A program made the position numbers and the translations under genes. The notes under the pieces were generated by a model. The model ran no database searches. It was not told the DNA's origin and saw only the letters and a list, made by a program, of their open reading frames with translations. 64,000 bases of DNA from Chitinophagales bacterium (lineage in GTDB: Bacteria > Bacteroidota > Bacteroidia > Chitinophagales > Chitinophagaceae). Below, piece after piece: positions 42,646 through 51,271 of the stretch (positions are counted from its first letter, which is position 1; each line of letters opens with the position of its first letter). The DNA lies in assembly GCA_020636505.1 (NCBI GenBank), contig JACJXR010000004.1:248001-312000 (forward strand), read 5' to 3'.

Positions 42646-44316
42646 TTACTCAAACAGCTCAGATAATTTCTTCGGCCGCTTATGCTCCAACCATATGAAC
42701 CTTTTTAGCTTCATATTATCGAGGTTGGCCTGCTCCATCGGAGTCAGTTTCGAGTTTACGTCCTGCTCCAACTTTATTTTGTCTATCCCCTCATCTTTGA
42801 ACAGTACACGTAGTCTGGCACTCGTGGCTTCGTTCACGCCTATGTACGCGTTATCGTCATCCTTGGTATAGTATATCACCTCTGCATTGGGTTTCACCAA
42901 TACCTCTCTGATGGTGTTGTTCTCAAAATATCCCGTGAGTGTCTTGCCTTGTATCTGGTCGAACAGTCCTGCCTTATCGGGCCCCGACTGTGATGCCACA
43001 AATGCATTGTTCGGCACATACATTTTCTTTATCCTGCTGCTGTCTGTATACAGCAATATGGTATCGCCTGTTATTTGACTCCTCCGCGACCATACCACAG
43101 GGTCGTATATCATACGCATGATGGAGTCTTTTTGCGAATAGGCGATACTGTCACAACGCCCCTGCATGGAGTCGGAGAATATCCGCACATGATGATAACC
43201 GATGAAATACCTTTGGTCAGACGTGTCTGTAACTTTTGTCGTATCGGCTATCATCACCTCTACCTCTTTCTTCTTTCTGCCCTTGCCTATCGTCTTTATT
43301 ATTTTGATACTGTCATCCTTTATAGGCACAACCGGTGCAGTGAAAAACGTATCGGCACGTATGAACAGACTATCATCACCATTCATCTTTTTGATGACCG
43401 GTTTTATCACCGCCAATGTGGTCTTCTTCTTTTCGTTGATATATGCTTTGCCGCTGTACAGGGTCATGTCCTGTACGGTGTCTATGGCTATCACATTGCC
43501 ACGAGCATAGCCTAAGCCTGATGATTTACTATAATCAAGGCTATCAGCCTCCAAATACTGCTCCGTTGTTTTTACGGACGAACGACAAGGGAAATGTGCC
43601 GTTTCGGTTTTGGTATCGTAAGTACCGCAGTGTGTTGTCAACACGGAAGAGTCACTCGTAACAACCGATGCACCGTAGAAGGTCACTACTTTCGTCTCTG
43701 TATTGTATCCCATATCATCCGATATGATGTTGTACTCGGGGTCGTATACATACACCTCTTGGGTAAAACGTGCATCCTTGCTTTTCATGTTGTACACGCC
43801 GGTATTGCTCGATAGCGATGTGGCATCGCTTTGTAGTGTACCGCCTTTGTTGTACACGCCTATTTTGGTTTTCAAATCATACTCGACCTCTTCTGCCCAC
43901 AGCTTATCCTTACCGTCTGTAAGGCTTACATTCCCACTCAAGTATGCCATCTTGGTATTGCCGGTGTATTTCAGGTAATCGCTGATTGCTTCTGTTCCAT
44001 CAGGCTGAATGATGACCACATTGCCGAACGCCTCAACATTGTTGGTTTCGTTGTTCAGATAGGCGCTGTCACAATACATTTTTGTTTCATCCTGCTGCAA
44101 CTCTACATTCTCCACCAATTTGTTAAACGTATTGCTGTCCGTGGTTACCTTCTCTATGTATCCGGCACCTATTATCTGCACGTCCACCTTTTCGCCTCCT
44201 TCTTTCTTGGTTTGAGCAGACACGGTACCACACAGCATAATAGCCACTGCAAACATTACCGTTGCAACAGTCTTTGATATTGGTTTGAAATGATCTTTAT
44301 GGAAGGGGATTATCAC
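42646..44316 (-). CDS. OstA-like (LptA-type) periplasmic protein
   Basis: A 556-residue exported protein of the OstA/LptA-like beta-taco fold used in lipopolysaccharide or glycolipid transport. A signal segment lies at about residues 15-34 (TVATVMFAVAIMLCGTVSAQ). Repeated short strands of the OstA_N type follow (MYCDSAYLNNETNNVEAFGN, AYLSGNVSLTDGKDKLWAEE, VYVYDPEYNIISDDMGYNTE). The C-terminal third is less regular and charged. Start is GTG 44316, overlapping the mlaD stop by GTGA, so translation is coupled. The pairing of MlaD-type and OstA-like genes suggests a shared role in moving lipids between membranes. It is longer than E. coli LptA, as is usual for Bacteroidota OstA-like proteins. Confidence 0.83.
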   Translation of the reverse strand: MIIPFHKDHFKPISKTVATVMFAVAIMLCGTVSAQTKKEGGEKVDVQIIGAGYIEKVTTDSNTFNKLVENVELQQDETKMYCDSAYLNNETNNVEAFGNVVIIQPDGTEAISDYLKYTGNTKMAYLSGNVSLTDGKDKLWAEEVEYDLKTKIGVYNKGGTLQSDATSLSSNTGVYNMKSKDARFTQEVYVYDPEYNIISDDMGYNTETKVVTFYGASVVTSDSSVLTTHCGTYDTKTETAHFPCRSSVKTTEQYLEADSLDYSKSSGLGYARGNVIAIDTVQDMTLYSGKAYINEKKKTTLAVIKPVIKKMNGDDSLFIRADTFFTAPVVPIKDDSIKIIKTIGKGRKKKEVEVMIADTTKVTDTSDQRYFIGYHHVRIFSDSMQGRCDSIAYSQKDSIMRMIYDPVVWSRRSQITGDTILLYTDSSRIKKMYVPNNAFVASQSGPDKAGLFDQIQGKTLTGYFENNTIREVLVKPNAEVIYYTKDDDNAYIGVNEATSARLRVLFKDEGIDKIKLEQDVNSKLTPMEQANLDNMKLKRFIWLEHKRPKKLSELFE

Positions 44317-45260
44317 TCTTTGTTTTTCTTACCGAAAACATTCACGTTTATATAGCGCCATGGGCGGGCATTCACATCCTTGATCAGTAGGTCGAGTGCA
44401 TCCAGCGTTTCTGTAAGGTCTTTGTACAACTTTTCATCGTTCACCAAATAGCCAAGCGTGCCTTCTTTTCTGTTGATCTTAGACAGTACTTCGTTCAATT
44501 GCTTGGATGCGGACTGCAAGTCGTCTATCGTCTTTTGGATAGGTGCTTTTGCAAGTGCATCCGTCGTCTTTTCCGCGTTCTCTATTATGTTGGTGATGCT
44601 TTGATTGTTCTGCGCCAAGTTCTCTGCAATGCTGTTGGCGTTTCTTATCATAGATGCCAATGTCTCACTTTCCTTATTCAGCTTCTCAGCCAATTCCGAA
44701 AAATTCTGCATGGTTATATCCAACGAACCCACCGTATTGGAAAGGCTGTTGGCTGTCTTTTCATTCAGTACGCCACTTACACCGATAAGTACGGTATCAA
44801 GTGTGGATAGTACATGACGAAGGTCTATAATCAATGGAGAAAGCTCAACGGAGATATTGTCTATCACACCGCTCTCTATGGATGCGGGAAGTATGGCTCC
44901 GTCCTTGGCAAGTTCCGTACCCATACCCAAATTCAACACAACCACTTTTGTGCCCAAAAGGTCGGACGAAGCAAGCTCGGCTGTAGTACCTACGGGTACG
45001 GCCACATCTTTACCTACTGCCAGTGTCACTTTTACTTTATCGCTGTCCAACAACTCGATGTTCGACACACGGCCAACACCAAGTCCTTTTATCTGTACGG
45101 ATGAGGATGTTTGTAATCCCTGCACATTGTCGTAGTAGGCATAGTATTCATTCTCGCCGGAAAATATGTTGGCACCTTTCAGGAAATAAAACCCTGCGAA
45201 AAACACCAACACGGATACCGATACCAGTACACCTATCTTTATTTCTTTAGAGAGCCTCAT
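44313..45260 (-). CDS. MlaD/MCE-domain lipid-transport protein
   Basis: A 315-residue inner-membrane-anchored MCE protein that binds lipids for transport across the periplasm. A single N-terminal span (IKIGVLVSVSVLVFFAGFYF) is followed by the MCE core at about 38-115 (VQGLQTSSSVQIKGLGVGRV, ASSDLLGTKVVVLNLG). A helical tail of Asn/Ser-rich heptads (IAENLAQNNQSITNIIENAE) probably forms the hexamer's central tube. ATG 45260. A TACTTTTG box lies 24-31 bases upstream. It heads a two-gene unit with the OstA-like gene. ABC partners MlaE/MlaF are not in the window and probably lie elsewhere. Confidence 0.9.
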   Translation of the reverse strand: MRLSKEIKIGVLVSVSVLVFFAGFYFLKGANIFSGENEYYAYYDNVQGLQTSSSVQIKGLGVGRVSNIELLDSDKVKVTLAVGKDVAVPVGTTAELASSDLLGTKVVVLNLGMGTELAKDGAILPASIESGVIDNISVELSPLIIDLRHVLSTLDTVLIGVSGVLNEKTANSLSNTVGSLDITMQNFSELAEKLNKESETLASMIRNANSIAENLAQNNQSITNIIENAEKTTDALAKAPIQKTIDDLQSASKQLNEVLSKINRKEGTLGYLVNDEKLYKDLTETLDALDLLIKDVNARPWRYINVNVFGKKNKE

Positions 45261-45283
45261 ACAATAGCGCTTTCATTTGACAG

Positions 45284-45291
45284 CAAAAGTA
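45284..45291 (-). promoter_or_regulatory. -7 box ahead of mlaD-like gene
   Basis: The minus strand reads TACTTTTG, an exact TAnnTTTG match, 24 bases before the ATG at 45260. A TTG at correct spacing is not evident. Confidence 0.45.
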
Positions 45292-45335
45292 ATAAAGTCA
45301 TGCTATCATGATAGAATTATAATGATATTCAACTG

Positions 45336-48300
45336 TTAAAAATCCGTACCTATCGAGAAGTGTAACAATGGCTTGGCAATATGATTCTCAATATTCCATG
45401 CCACATCTCCCCTCACAAAGTATCCGAACAACATGGTACGAAGTCCGACACCGTAACCTACGGCAAACAGATTTTTTTCGTCCTCTATTTTCAGCAGCAC
45501 CTTGGCTGCGCTGCTACCGATTCTCTTTCCGGTAGGATAATAATAGTCGTTGGCCACATTCGGGTCGGTAGGCCAGAAACCATACCAAGCAGAACCTATA
45601 TCACAGAACGGAACCATTTGCAGGTTTCTCAATATTGGTGACTGTATCGGCCTCTTTACCAACGATGTGATTATCGGCACCCTGAATTCGGCATTGATCA
45701 TGGCATATGTGTTACCGTTGTAAGAGTTACGCTCGTAACCTCTCATATTGGTGGACAATGCCTGGAAACCATATTGTTCGCCTGCTCTAACAGGAGTGTT
45801 GTTATTATACTTCGCACCTATTTCATTGTCTACACCACCAAGGAAGTACAATACTTTTTGCTTACCCGTGGAGTGTGCTCCGGCAGCTCTGATTGCAAAA
45901 GTTATGTGCTTGTACAGTTTCTTGTAATATCTGAAGTCTGTACCCAAATTGAAGAACCCGCTTGTTGGCGAGTCCATCTTGTACATGTACTCTCCGTAAA
46001 ACTTGTACCTGAACCCTTCATATATGTTGATTGTAGGGTTGGAGGTATTGTCAAACACATACTCCAATCTGCTCACCGCCCAAAACTGCTTATTGTCAAC
46101 AGCAGGGTAAGACAAGCTGAAAGTATCTTGTGCTTTATAGTTTAATGCATCTTTCCTGAAGGCAACATGCAATTTCAAACTTTCAAATTTGTTGAACGGA
46201 TATGAAGCACTTATTTGGAAGTAGTTCATCACCGTTTTGGCCAACTGCTCGTTACCGAACGAATCTGCACTTACAGCAGGATTGTAATGAGGCACTATGT
46301 CCGTACGAGAACGCTCTTGTCTTAAGTACAAGAAGTTCCAGTCTATGCGTCTTTTATGATTTTGAAATTCCACAAAATAAGACAAGCCTGTAAAGTTGAA
46401 CGGCAGACGTATACCACCCGTAAAGCGGTAGTCTTCCATCAGGTCGTTCAGGCTAACTGTTAGCATACCTGCCAATGTTGGGCTGGAGAATTGGTTGTTG
46501 TTCAATCCTGCCGGCTGATATCGTTGGAACAGTACGCTATTGTCCACACGTATGGTAAACTGGTCGGCTTTAAACCTGAGCTTGTATGGATATGCACGCA
46601 TGGTCAGGTAAGAGCTGTCCACCATTTGTTGTGTGGCAGAGTCTTCCAACTCTTCTTCAAAGCTCAATACTGTTTCCGATTGTTGACGCTCTGCCCTCTT
46701 TTCTTGCCTACGCACTTTATTGTTGCCTTCGTTCTCAAATTCAGACTCAAATGCATTGCCCTGTTTTAAAACAGGTTCTTCTTCTTTTTGTGTATTGCTC
46801 ACAGTACCGTCGCTGTTCATCTGTACGGTACGCTTTTTGGAATCTTCTGATTGACGAAGTATCGTTGGGGTCAAAGTCTTGGCCTCAACATCTTTGCCCG
46901 GTATTTGCAATGGCTTGTAGTACACTTTGTACTTGTCACCCACCTTCATCACTTCGGCCACTTGATTACCTATCGGGTTGTATTGTTGCGCGATGATATT
47001 GCGCGAATAGTTCGTTATAGGCACTGACGATGCCGAGTCCATGTCTTTGCTGTTGTTGTTCAAAGACACCACATATTGGTTGTATACACCCTTTTCGTTG
47101 TATAGATATGCAAAGTTCTTTGTACCGTATTGTATCGGCTTCTTAGCATCGCCTTTGTCGTACGATGTCATCTGCAACAACTCTGTGCTACCGGTTTGTG
47201 TGTTGTAGAAGTACACGTTCATTGGACCGGTAGGGAGTTCATTCACTCCAAGAGGCACATTCAAGTTTGGCTTCGGCCTATTGGAAACGAACAGTATACC
47301 TTTTCTGTCACCACCGCTTACATACCATGGGTCTGTATCGTCCCATTCGTCGTCGGTAATGTTGGTCATACGCTTACCGCGTATGGTGAATTGGTAAAGG
47401 TCTGTTTGGCTGTTCTTAATGGCCGAGAATATCATCTTATCATCCTCTTCCATGAAGGTCATGCTCAACACTCTGTCGAATCTGTTCTCAGGAATGGTAT
47501 AGTTCTCTATCACCGCTTTTATGGAATTGTATATCCTCAAACGGGTTTCATTGTCGTATTTGTACAGTATCGCAAGCTTGTACCCTGTATTCGACCAACA
47601 AAGTATCGGATAGTTCGGATCGGGGTCACCTGTCAAATCATATCGGCCACCTACTAATATCGATGCTTTGGCTTGTGTGGTTTTTGTGTGTTGTAGCACA
47701 ACTTCATACTCACCGTTCTTCCACTTAACATATGCCACATCCAAACCTTTTGGAGATACTTTCACATCTCTGATAACAGAGCCGTCATGCGGTATGTCTA
47801 TTTCTATCAATGCTTTGGTGCTGTCAGGTTCTTGCCTGCCGTCATTGTCACGGGCATATACATCATTGTAGAAGGTCATTACGGTATCGTATGCCGCTTT
47901 CACCTTCATACCCATGTTCATCTTCACTGCCTGGTTGAAGTTGCCTTTCAGTTGCATGGTATACACCATGTTCTTCATCGCAACATCGCCGTAGTTGTCG
48001 GATACGAATTTCCAGAACGCCTTACCTGCCAATTCTGGCTTCGCCTCAGCCAACTCGTAAAAACTCTTACCTTGGTATGCTTCCACCATGCTTTTCCACT
48101 CGCTGTTGGTTTCAGAATCCCAACCGTCCACGATATATGCGATAAAGCCACTTATGGTCCACGGTGGTAGATTCACCAATATGGCGTTTCTCACCACTTC
48201 ACCCAGTGTTTCACCAAATAGCATTCTTTCCATCACGATACGTGCCATACCCGCGCGTGTTTGTCTGCGTAGGTCTGTATGCTTGCCTGTGAAGTATACC

Positions 48301-48704
48301 ACCATCTTATCACCCACGATATTCACCGTACCTGCCGGTATATCTTGCAGTTGTCCGTCGTTCTTTCTGCCTATATTGGTCTGTGTGTATTCGTCGTAAG
48401 AGTTGTACAGTATGATGTTGAACCTGCCCGAAAAGCTGCCCCCTATCTTATTCTCAATTACCGCTATGTCATTCTCAACCTGCTCCGCAACATATCTTGC
48501 CAGCTCACGGCCCGACCTATCGTAGTGATATATCCTGAAGTGCTTGGTATCAAAATATTTCCACTTGAATGTGCGGTGCTGAACCCTGTTTTTACCGTAG
48601 GTTTCTACGTTGGCCTGTGCATATGTTTTATTGGAAAAAGCTGTTACCAGAATGATCGCTGCAAGAAATAGAGTCGTTATGTGAAGCCTTCGGCTGATGT
48701 ACAT
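45336..48704 (-). CDS. Giant TolB-like/Omp85-type protein with degenerate MA-peptidase domain
   Basis: A 1122-residue exported outer-membrane protein. The signal peptide ends near residue 29 (FSNKTYAQ). Residues about 45-260 look like an MA-type (gluzincin) peptidase fold: KYFDTKHFRIYHYDRSGREL, then the place of the HExxH helix reads AGMARIVMERMLFG and the usual LPxWFxEG reads LPPWTISGFIAYIV, so the catalytic His/Glu are missing. A TolB-like WD propeller follows (about 300-570; IDIPHDGSVIRDVKVSPKGL). The last 400 residues form an Omp85-like barrel with LRGY-type MRGYERNSYNGNTYAMINAE and the aromatic end HFSIGTDF. It resembles proteins annotated as TolB in Bacteroidota. A role in outer-membrane protein or lipid assembly is inferred; it is not active as a metalloprotease by sequence. 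Confidence 0.75.
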   Translation of the reverse strand: MYISRRLHITTLFLAAIILVTAFSNKTYAQANVETYGKNRVQHRTFKWKYFDTKHFRIYHYDRSGRELARYVAEQVENDIAVIENKIGGSFSGRFNIILYNSYDEYTQTNIGRKNDGQLQDIPAGTVNIVGDKMVVYFTGKHTDLRRQTRAGMARIVMERMLFGETLGEVVRNAILVNLPPWTISGFIAYIVDGWDSETNSEWKSMVEAYQGKSFYELAEAKPELAGKAFWKFVSDNYGDVAMKNMVYTMQLKGNFNQAVKMNMGMKVKAAYDTVMTFYNDVYARDNDGRQEPDSTKALIEIDIPHDGSVIRDVKVSPKGLDVAYVKWKNGEYEVVLQHTKTTQAKASILVGGRYDLTGDPDPNYPILCWSNTGYKLAILYKYDNETRLRIYNSIKAVIENYTIPENRFDRVLSMTFMEEDDKMIFSAIKNSQTDLYQFTIRGKRMTNITDDEWDDTDPWYVSGGDRKGILFVSNRPKPNLNVPLGVNELPTGPMNVYFYNTQTGSTELLQMTSYDKGDAKKPIQYGTKNFAYLYNEKGVYNQYVVSLNNNSKDMDSASSVPITNYSRNIIAQQYNPIGNQVAEVMKVGDKYKVYYKPLQIPGKDVEAKTLTPTILRQSEDSKKRTVQMNSDGTVSNTQKEEEPVLKQGNAFESEFENEGNNKVRRQEKRAERQQSETVLSFEEELEDSATQQMVDSSYLTMRAYPYKLRFKADQFTIRVDNSVLFQRYQPAGLNNNQFSSPTLAGMLTVSLNDLMEDYRFTGGIRLPFNFTGLSYFVEFQNHKRRIDWNFLYLRQERSRTDIVPHYNPAVSADSFGNEQLAKTVMNYFQISASYPFNKFESLKLHVAFRKDALNYKAQDTFSLSYPAVDNKQFWAVSRLEYVFDNTSNPTINIYEGFRYKFYGEYMYKMDSPTSGFFNLGTDFRYYKKLYKHITFAIRAAGAHSTGKQKVLYFLGGVDNEIGAKYNNNTPVRAGEQYGFQALSTNMRGYERNSYNGNTYAMINAEFRVPIITSLVKRPIQSPILRNLQMVPFCDIGSAWYGFWPTDPNVANDYYYPTGKRIGSSAAKVLLKIEDEKNLFAVGYGVGLRTMLFGYFVRGDVAWNIENHIAKPLLHFSIGTDF

Positions 48705-48748
48705 AAGAATATTTTATTAATATACTATTAGCTAATTATTATTTTGTT

Positions 48749-48777
48749 TTGCCAAATAAAATCTCCGGCTTAGTTTG
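48749..48777 (+). promoter_or_regulatory. Possible promoter of MBL hydrolase gene
   Basis: TTG (48749-48751), an 18-base spacer and TTAGTTTG (48770-48777, one mismatch to TAnnTTTG), 31 bases before the ATG at 48809. Confidence 0.42.
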
Positions 48778-48808
48778 CTAACCAAATTACTGAAAAAACG
48801 CTTAATAC

Positions 48809-49450
48809 ATGCTAAATCTTGAATCTTTTACATTCAATCCGTTTCAGGAAAACACATATCTAATATACAATGCCCAAAAGCATTGCTGGATAATAGATCC
48901 GGGCATGTCAAACAACGAAGAAACGGCTCATTTTTTAGCGTTTATCGACAATAACGGACTCAAACCTCAAGCCATCATCAACACACACACTCATTTGGAT
49001 CATATATTCGGTGTGGCTGCTCTGCAAGAAAAATACAATATCCCTTTCGGCATTCATAAAGACGATCAGCCCGTTCTTAACGGAGCTGCAGGTTCAGCCA
49101 TGTTGTTCGGTTTCAGCTTCAATAACCCTCCAAAACCAGACTTCTTTATTGAGGAAAACAAACCTTATGCTTTAGGCGATGAGGAATTGGAAATACTACT
49201 TGTACCGGGCCATTCTCCCGGCAGTATTTCTTTCTATTATCCCGAAGGGAAATGGGTGGTGAGTGGAGACGCTCTATTCAATGGCAGTATCGGCAGAACA
49301 GACCTACCGGGTGGCAATTATGAGCAACTGATAAACAGTATCCGAACACAACTTTTCACCCTACCCGAAGACACTGTGGTTCATTCGGGTCATGGCCCTG
49401 CCACTACGATAGGCAACGAGAAGCAATATAATCCCTTCTTGAACGCTTAG
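48809..49450 (+). CDS. MBL-fold metal hydrolase (GloB-like)
   Basis: A 213-residue cytoplasmic metallo-beta-lactamase-fold hydrolase, close in layout to hydroxyacylglutathione hydrolases (GloB/YcbL type). Metal ligands are visible in THTHLDHIFG (HxHxDH), the His in LLVPGHSPGSISFYYPEG, the Asp in VVSGDALFNGSIGRTDLPGG and the C-terminal His in VVHSGHGPATTIGNE. ATG 48809 gives MLNLESFTFNPFQENTYLIY, the standard opening. The length fits the short YcbL-like members that lack the C-terminal extension of true glyoxalase II. Substrate is unproven; a thioester or persulfide hydrolase role is possible. Its stop overlaps the convergent comB stop. Confidence 0.9.
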   Translation: MLNLESFTFNPFQENTYLIYNAQKHCWIIDPGMSNNEETAHFLAFIDNNGLKPQAIINTHTHLDHIFGVAALQEKYNIPFGIHKDDQPVLNGAAGSAMLFGFSFNNPPKPDFFIEENKPYALGDEELEILLVPGHSPGSISFYYPEGKWVVSGDALFNGSIGRTDLPGGNYEQLINSIRTQLFTLPEDTVVHSGHGPATTIGNEKQYNPFLNA

Positions 49451-50181
49451 TGTGAGTTGGCAACCAATTTGCCGTCTCTGAGTATAGGTAGCACATTGTG
49501 CTTATCTATCATGGTGCAGTACTCCATGTCGCTTTCCAACCCATAAACGGATAATCTTTTGTAATGCGATCCATTTCGCAAAAATTCGATAGGATGCTCT
49601 ATATCAATACTTTGGAAAAGTTGTTGTGCAGCTATGGTACTGTCACAGTTGATGTCGAACTTGTCCGCCACATTACTTACGACTGCACCTGCAAATAGTG
49701 TATCCTCAAGGTTGAACCTATCTTTCCAAGACGCGCATGCAAGCAATACATTCTTATTGCAACCGGCCAAATAGTCCGATACGGCAGATAAATTCAGGAA
49801 TGAACCCGTTACAATTTCCGCAGCATCTTCTACCATATGCAACAAACGAGTGCCGTTTGTGGTGGTCAACACCAATGTTTTGCCTGAAATGAACTCTTTA
49901 GGATACTCAGAAGGCGAATTTCCATGCTCCAAACCTTCAGCAATCTGTCCGTTACGCTCACCTGCCGTTATACTGTTCTCTATCTGTTGTCCCAGTTCTA
50001 TACATTCCTGAACAGAAGCAACAGGTATTATGGATGTGGCTCCATTATCCAGTGCAGCGGCAATGGTGGACGTGGCCCTGAACACGTCGATTATTACAAC
50101 CACTGCATCCTTGGTATCAAACAAGTGCAAAAGTGCCGGAGAAAGGCACACTTCAAGTCTTGGTAAGTTATTACTGCTCAT
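49447..50181 (-). CDS. comB: 2-phosphosulfolactate phosphatase
   Basis: A 244-residue ComB-family phosphatase that removes phosphate from 2-phosphosulfolactate, an intermediate of sulfolactate and coenzyme M-type sulfonate routes; in Bacteroidota its exact use is not settled. ATG 50181 (MSSNNLPRLEVCLSPALLHL) is chosen because the upstream extension is Cys-rich and overlaps the promoter. Family features are VVIIDVFRATSTIAAALDNG, AGERNGQIAEGLEHGNSPSE, TLVLTTTNGTRLL and LACASWKDRFNLEDTLFAGA. A TATCTTTG box sits at 50198-50205. It is convergent with the MBL gene, and their stop codons overlap. No other sulfonate gene is nearby. Confidence 0.88.
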   Translation of the reverse strand: MSSNNLPRLEVCLSPALLHLFDTKDAVVVIIDVFRATSTIAAALDNGATSIIPVASVQECIELGQQIENSITAGERNGQIAEGLEHGNSPSEYPKEFISGKTLVLTTTNGTRLLHMVEDAAEIVTGSFLNLSAVSDYLAGCNKNVLLACASWKDRFNLEDTLFAGAVVSNVADKFDINCDSTIAAQQLFQSIDIEHPIEFLRNGSHYKRLSVYGLESDMEYCTMIDKHNVLPILRDGKLVANSH

Positions 50182-50197
50182 ACACAAAATCTGCCCG

Positions 50198-50205
50198 CAA
50201 AGATA
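50198..50205 (-). promoter_or_regulatory. -7 box of comB
   Basis: The minus strand reads TATCTTTG, an exact TAnnTTTG match 17 bases upstream of ATG 50181, which supports that start over the longer frame. Confidence 0.5.
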
Positions 50206-50249
50206 ATGGCAAACATACAGCATCCATAACCTTGACGGCCTAAAATAAA

Positions 50250-50275
50250 ATAGCTGCCGTAATAACGGCAGCTAT
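50250..50275 (-). terminator. Intrinsic terminator after gldN
   Basis: An 11-bp perfect stem ATAGCTGCCGT/ACGGCAGCTAT with a 4-base loop and TTTTATTTTA on the minus strand, 27 bases after the gldN stop. It ends the gldKLMN operon. Confidence 0.88.
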
Positions 50276-50301
50276 CTATATAATGTTTGTTATAATCGAA
50301 A

Positions 50302-51219
50302 TTAGTACACCCACATATCGTGCTCCTTGTTGAAGAGCATTTCTGCATCCTTCTGGCTTTCGTACAGAGACTCAAGCGGAGTCATTCTCCTGTCTTTGTA
50401 GCTCATGTCGAATGGATTGCTCGTCTTAACGATCTTGCTTGAGAAGAATCTGTTTTCAAAGAAATCGTCCCATGTCATACGACCTACATCGTTAAGCGGG
50501 TTGAACACTTCATATTGAGCAAGCATTGGTCTCATTTCTTCGTACTGCAACCAGAAAATTGCTTGAGAAGCACGGAAGTTACCGGTATTCTCATCCAAGA
50601 TATCCTTGATCGGAGCGATACCTACGATACGAACCACCATACGGCCTAGGTTACGATCGAATATCCAATCTTCTTTCAATCTGTACTTGGTTACGATATC
50701 AGGGTTGAACTCACGACGAGTGATCTGCATTTGTATTTCACCTGTAATAGGATCTTCAACGTATACAGTATCAGGCTGACCTATCAACAACTCGATGATC
50801 TGATCTTTGGTAAGAGCAGTGGTAAAACGGTCATCAAGGTTTGAATAAGCCTTCACTTTGCCGTTTTTGATGGCATGAAGGATAATTTCAATGAAATAAC
50901 CACCACCTGTTCTGTCATCACCCGGATAACGGAACGCAACATTCTGCTTTTCACGAATGTCGATCTCACGCCATACTCTTTTCTTCCACATCACATCGTT
51001 CTCACGAAGTGGTTGCCAGTCAAGTATTTTGTTGACGTGCTCTACGCGGTCGTATGCACCATCCCTTACCAATGAAGGCTTCCAGTTGTCATTTACAGCA
51101 TCTCCGGGATTGAATTGTGAGTACACATCCTGGATTGATTTGTCCTGAGCGTTCGCCAAAGAACCAAAAAATACTAATGCTGCTGCAGCTACTAATCTGT
51201 ATGATTTAAGGACGTTCAT
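50302..51219 (-). CDS. gldN: T9SS component GldN
   Basis: Periplasmic component of the type IX secretion and gliding machinery that forms rings with the lipoprotein GldK. The 305-residue protein has a signal peptide (RLVAAAALVFFGSLANAQ). Family-typical segments are WKPSLVRDGAYDRVEHVNKI, RVWREIDIREKQNVAFRYPG, TREEFNPDIVTKYRLKEDW-like ITRREFNPDIVTKYRLKEDW and FWLQYEEMRPMLAQYEVFNP. The C-terminus is MTPLESLYESQKDAEMLFNK, characteristic of GldN. ATG 51219 is 52 bases behind the gldM stop, same strand, in the conserved order K-L-M-N, and it is followed by a strong terminator. Confidence 0.94.
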   Translation of the reverse strand: MNVLKSYRLVAAAALVFFGSLANAQDKSIQDVYSQFNPGDAVNDNWKPSLVRDGAYDRVEHVNKILDWQPLRENDVMWKKRVWREIDIREKQNVAFRYPGDDRTGGGYFIEIILHAIKNGKVKAYSNLDDRFTTALTKDQIIELLIGQPDTVYVEDPITGEIQMQITRREFNPDIVTKYRLKEDWIFDRNLGRMVVRIVGIAPIKDILDENTGNFRASQAIFWLQYEEMRPMLAQYEVFNPLNDVGRMTWDDFFENRFFSSKIVKTSNPFDMSYKDRRMTPLESLYESQKDAEMLFNKEHDMWVY

Positions 51220-51271
51220 ATTCCTATACTTATTTAACGAGTGTTAAGTTCGATTTAAATTTATGAATTTT

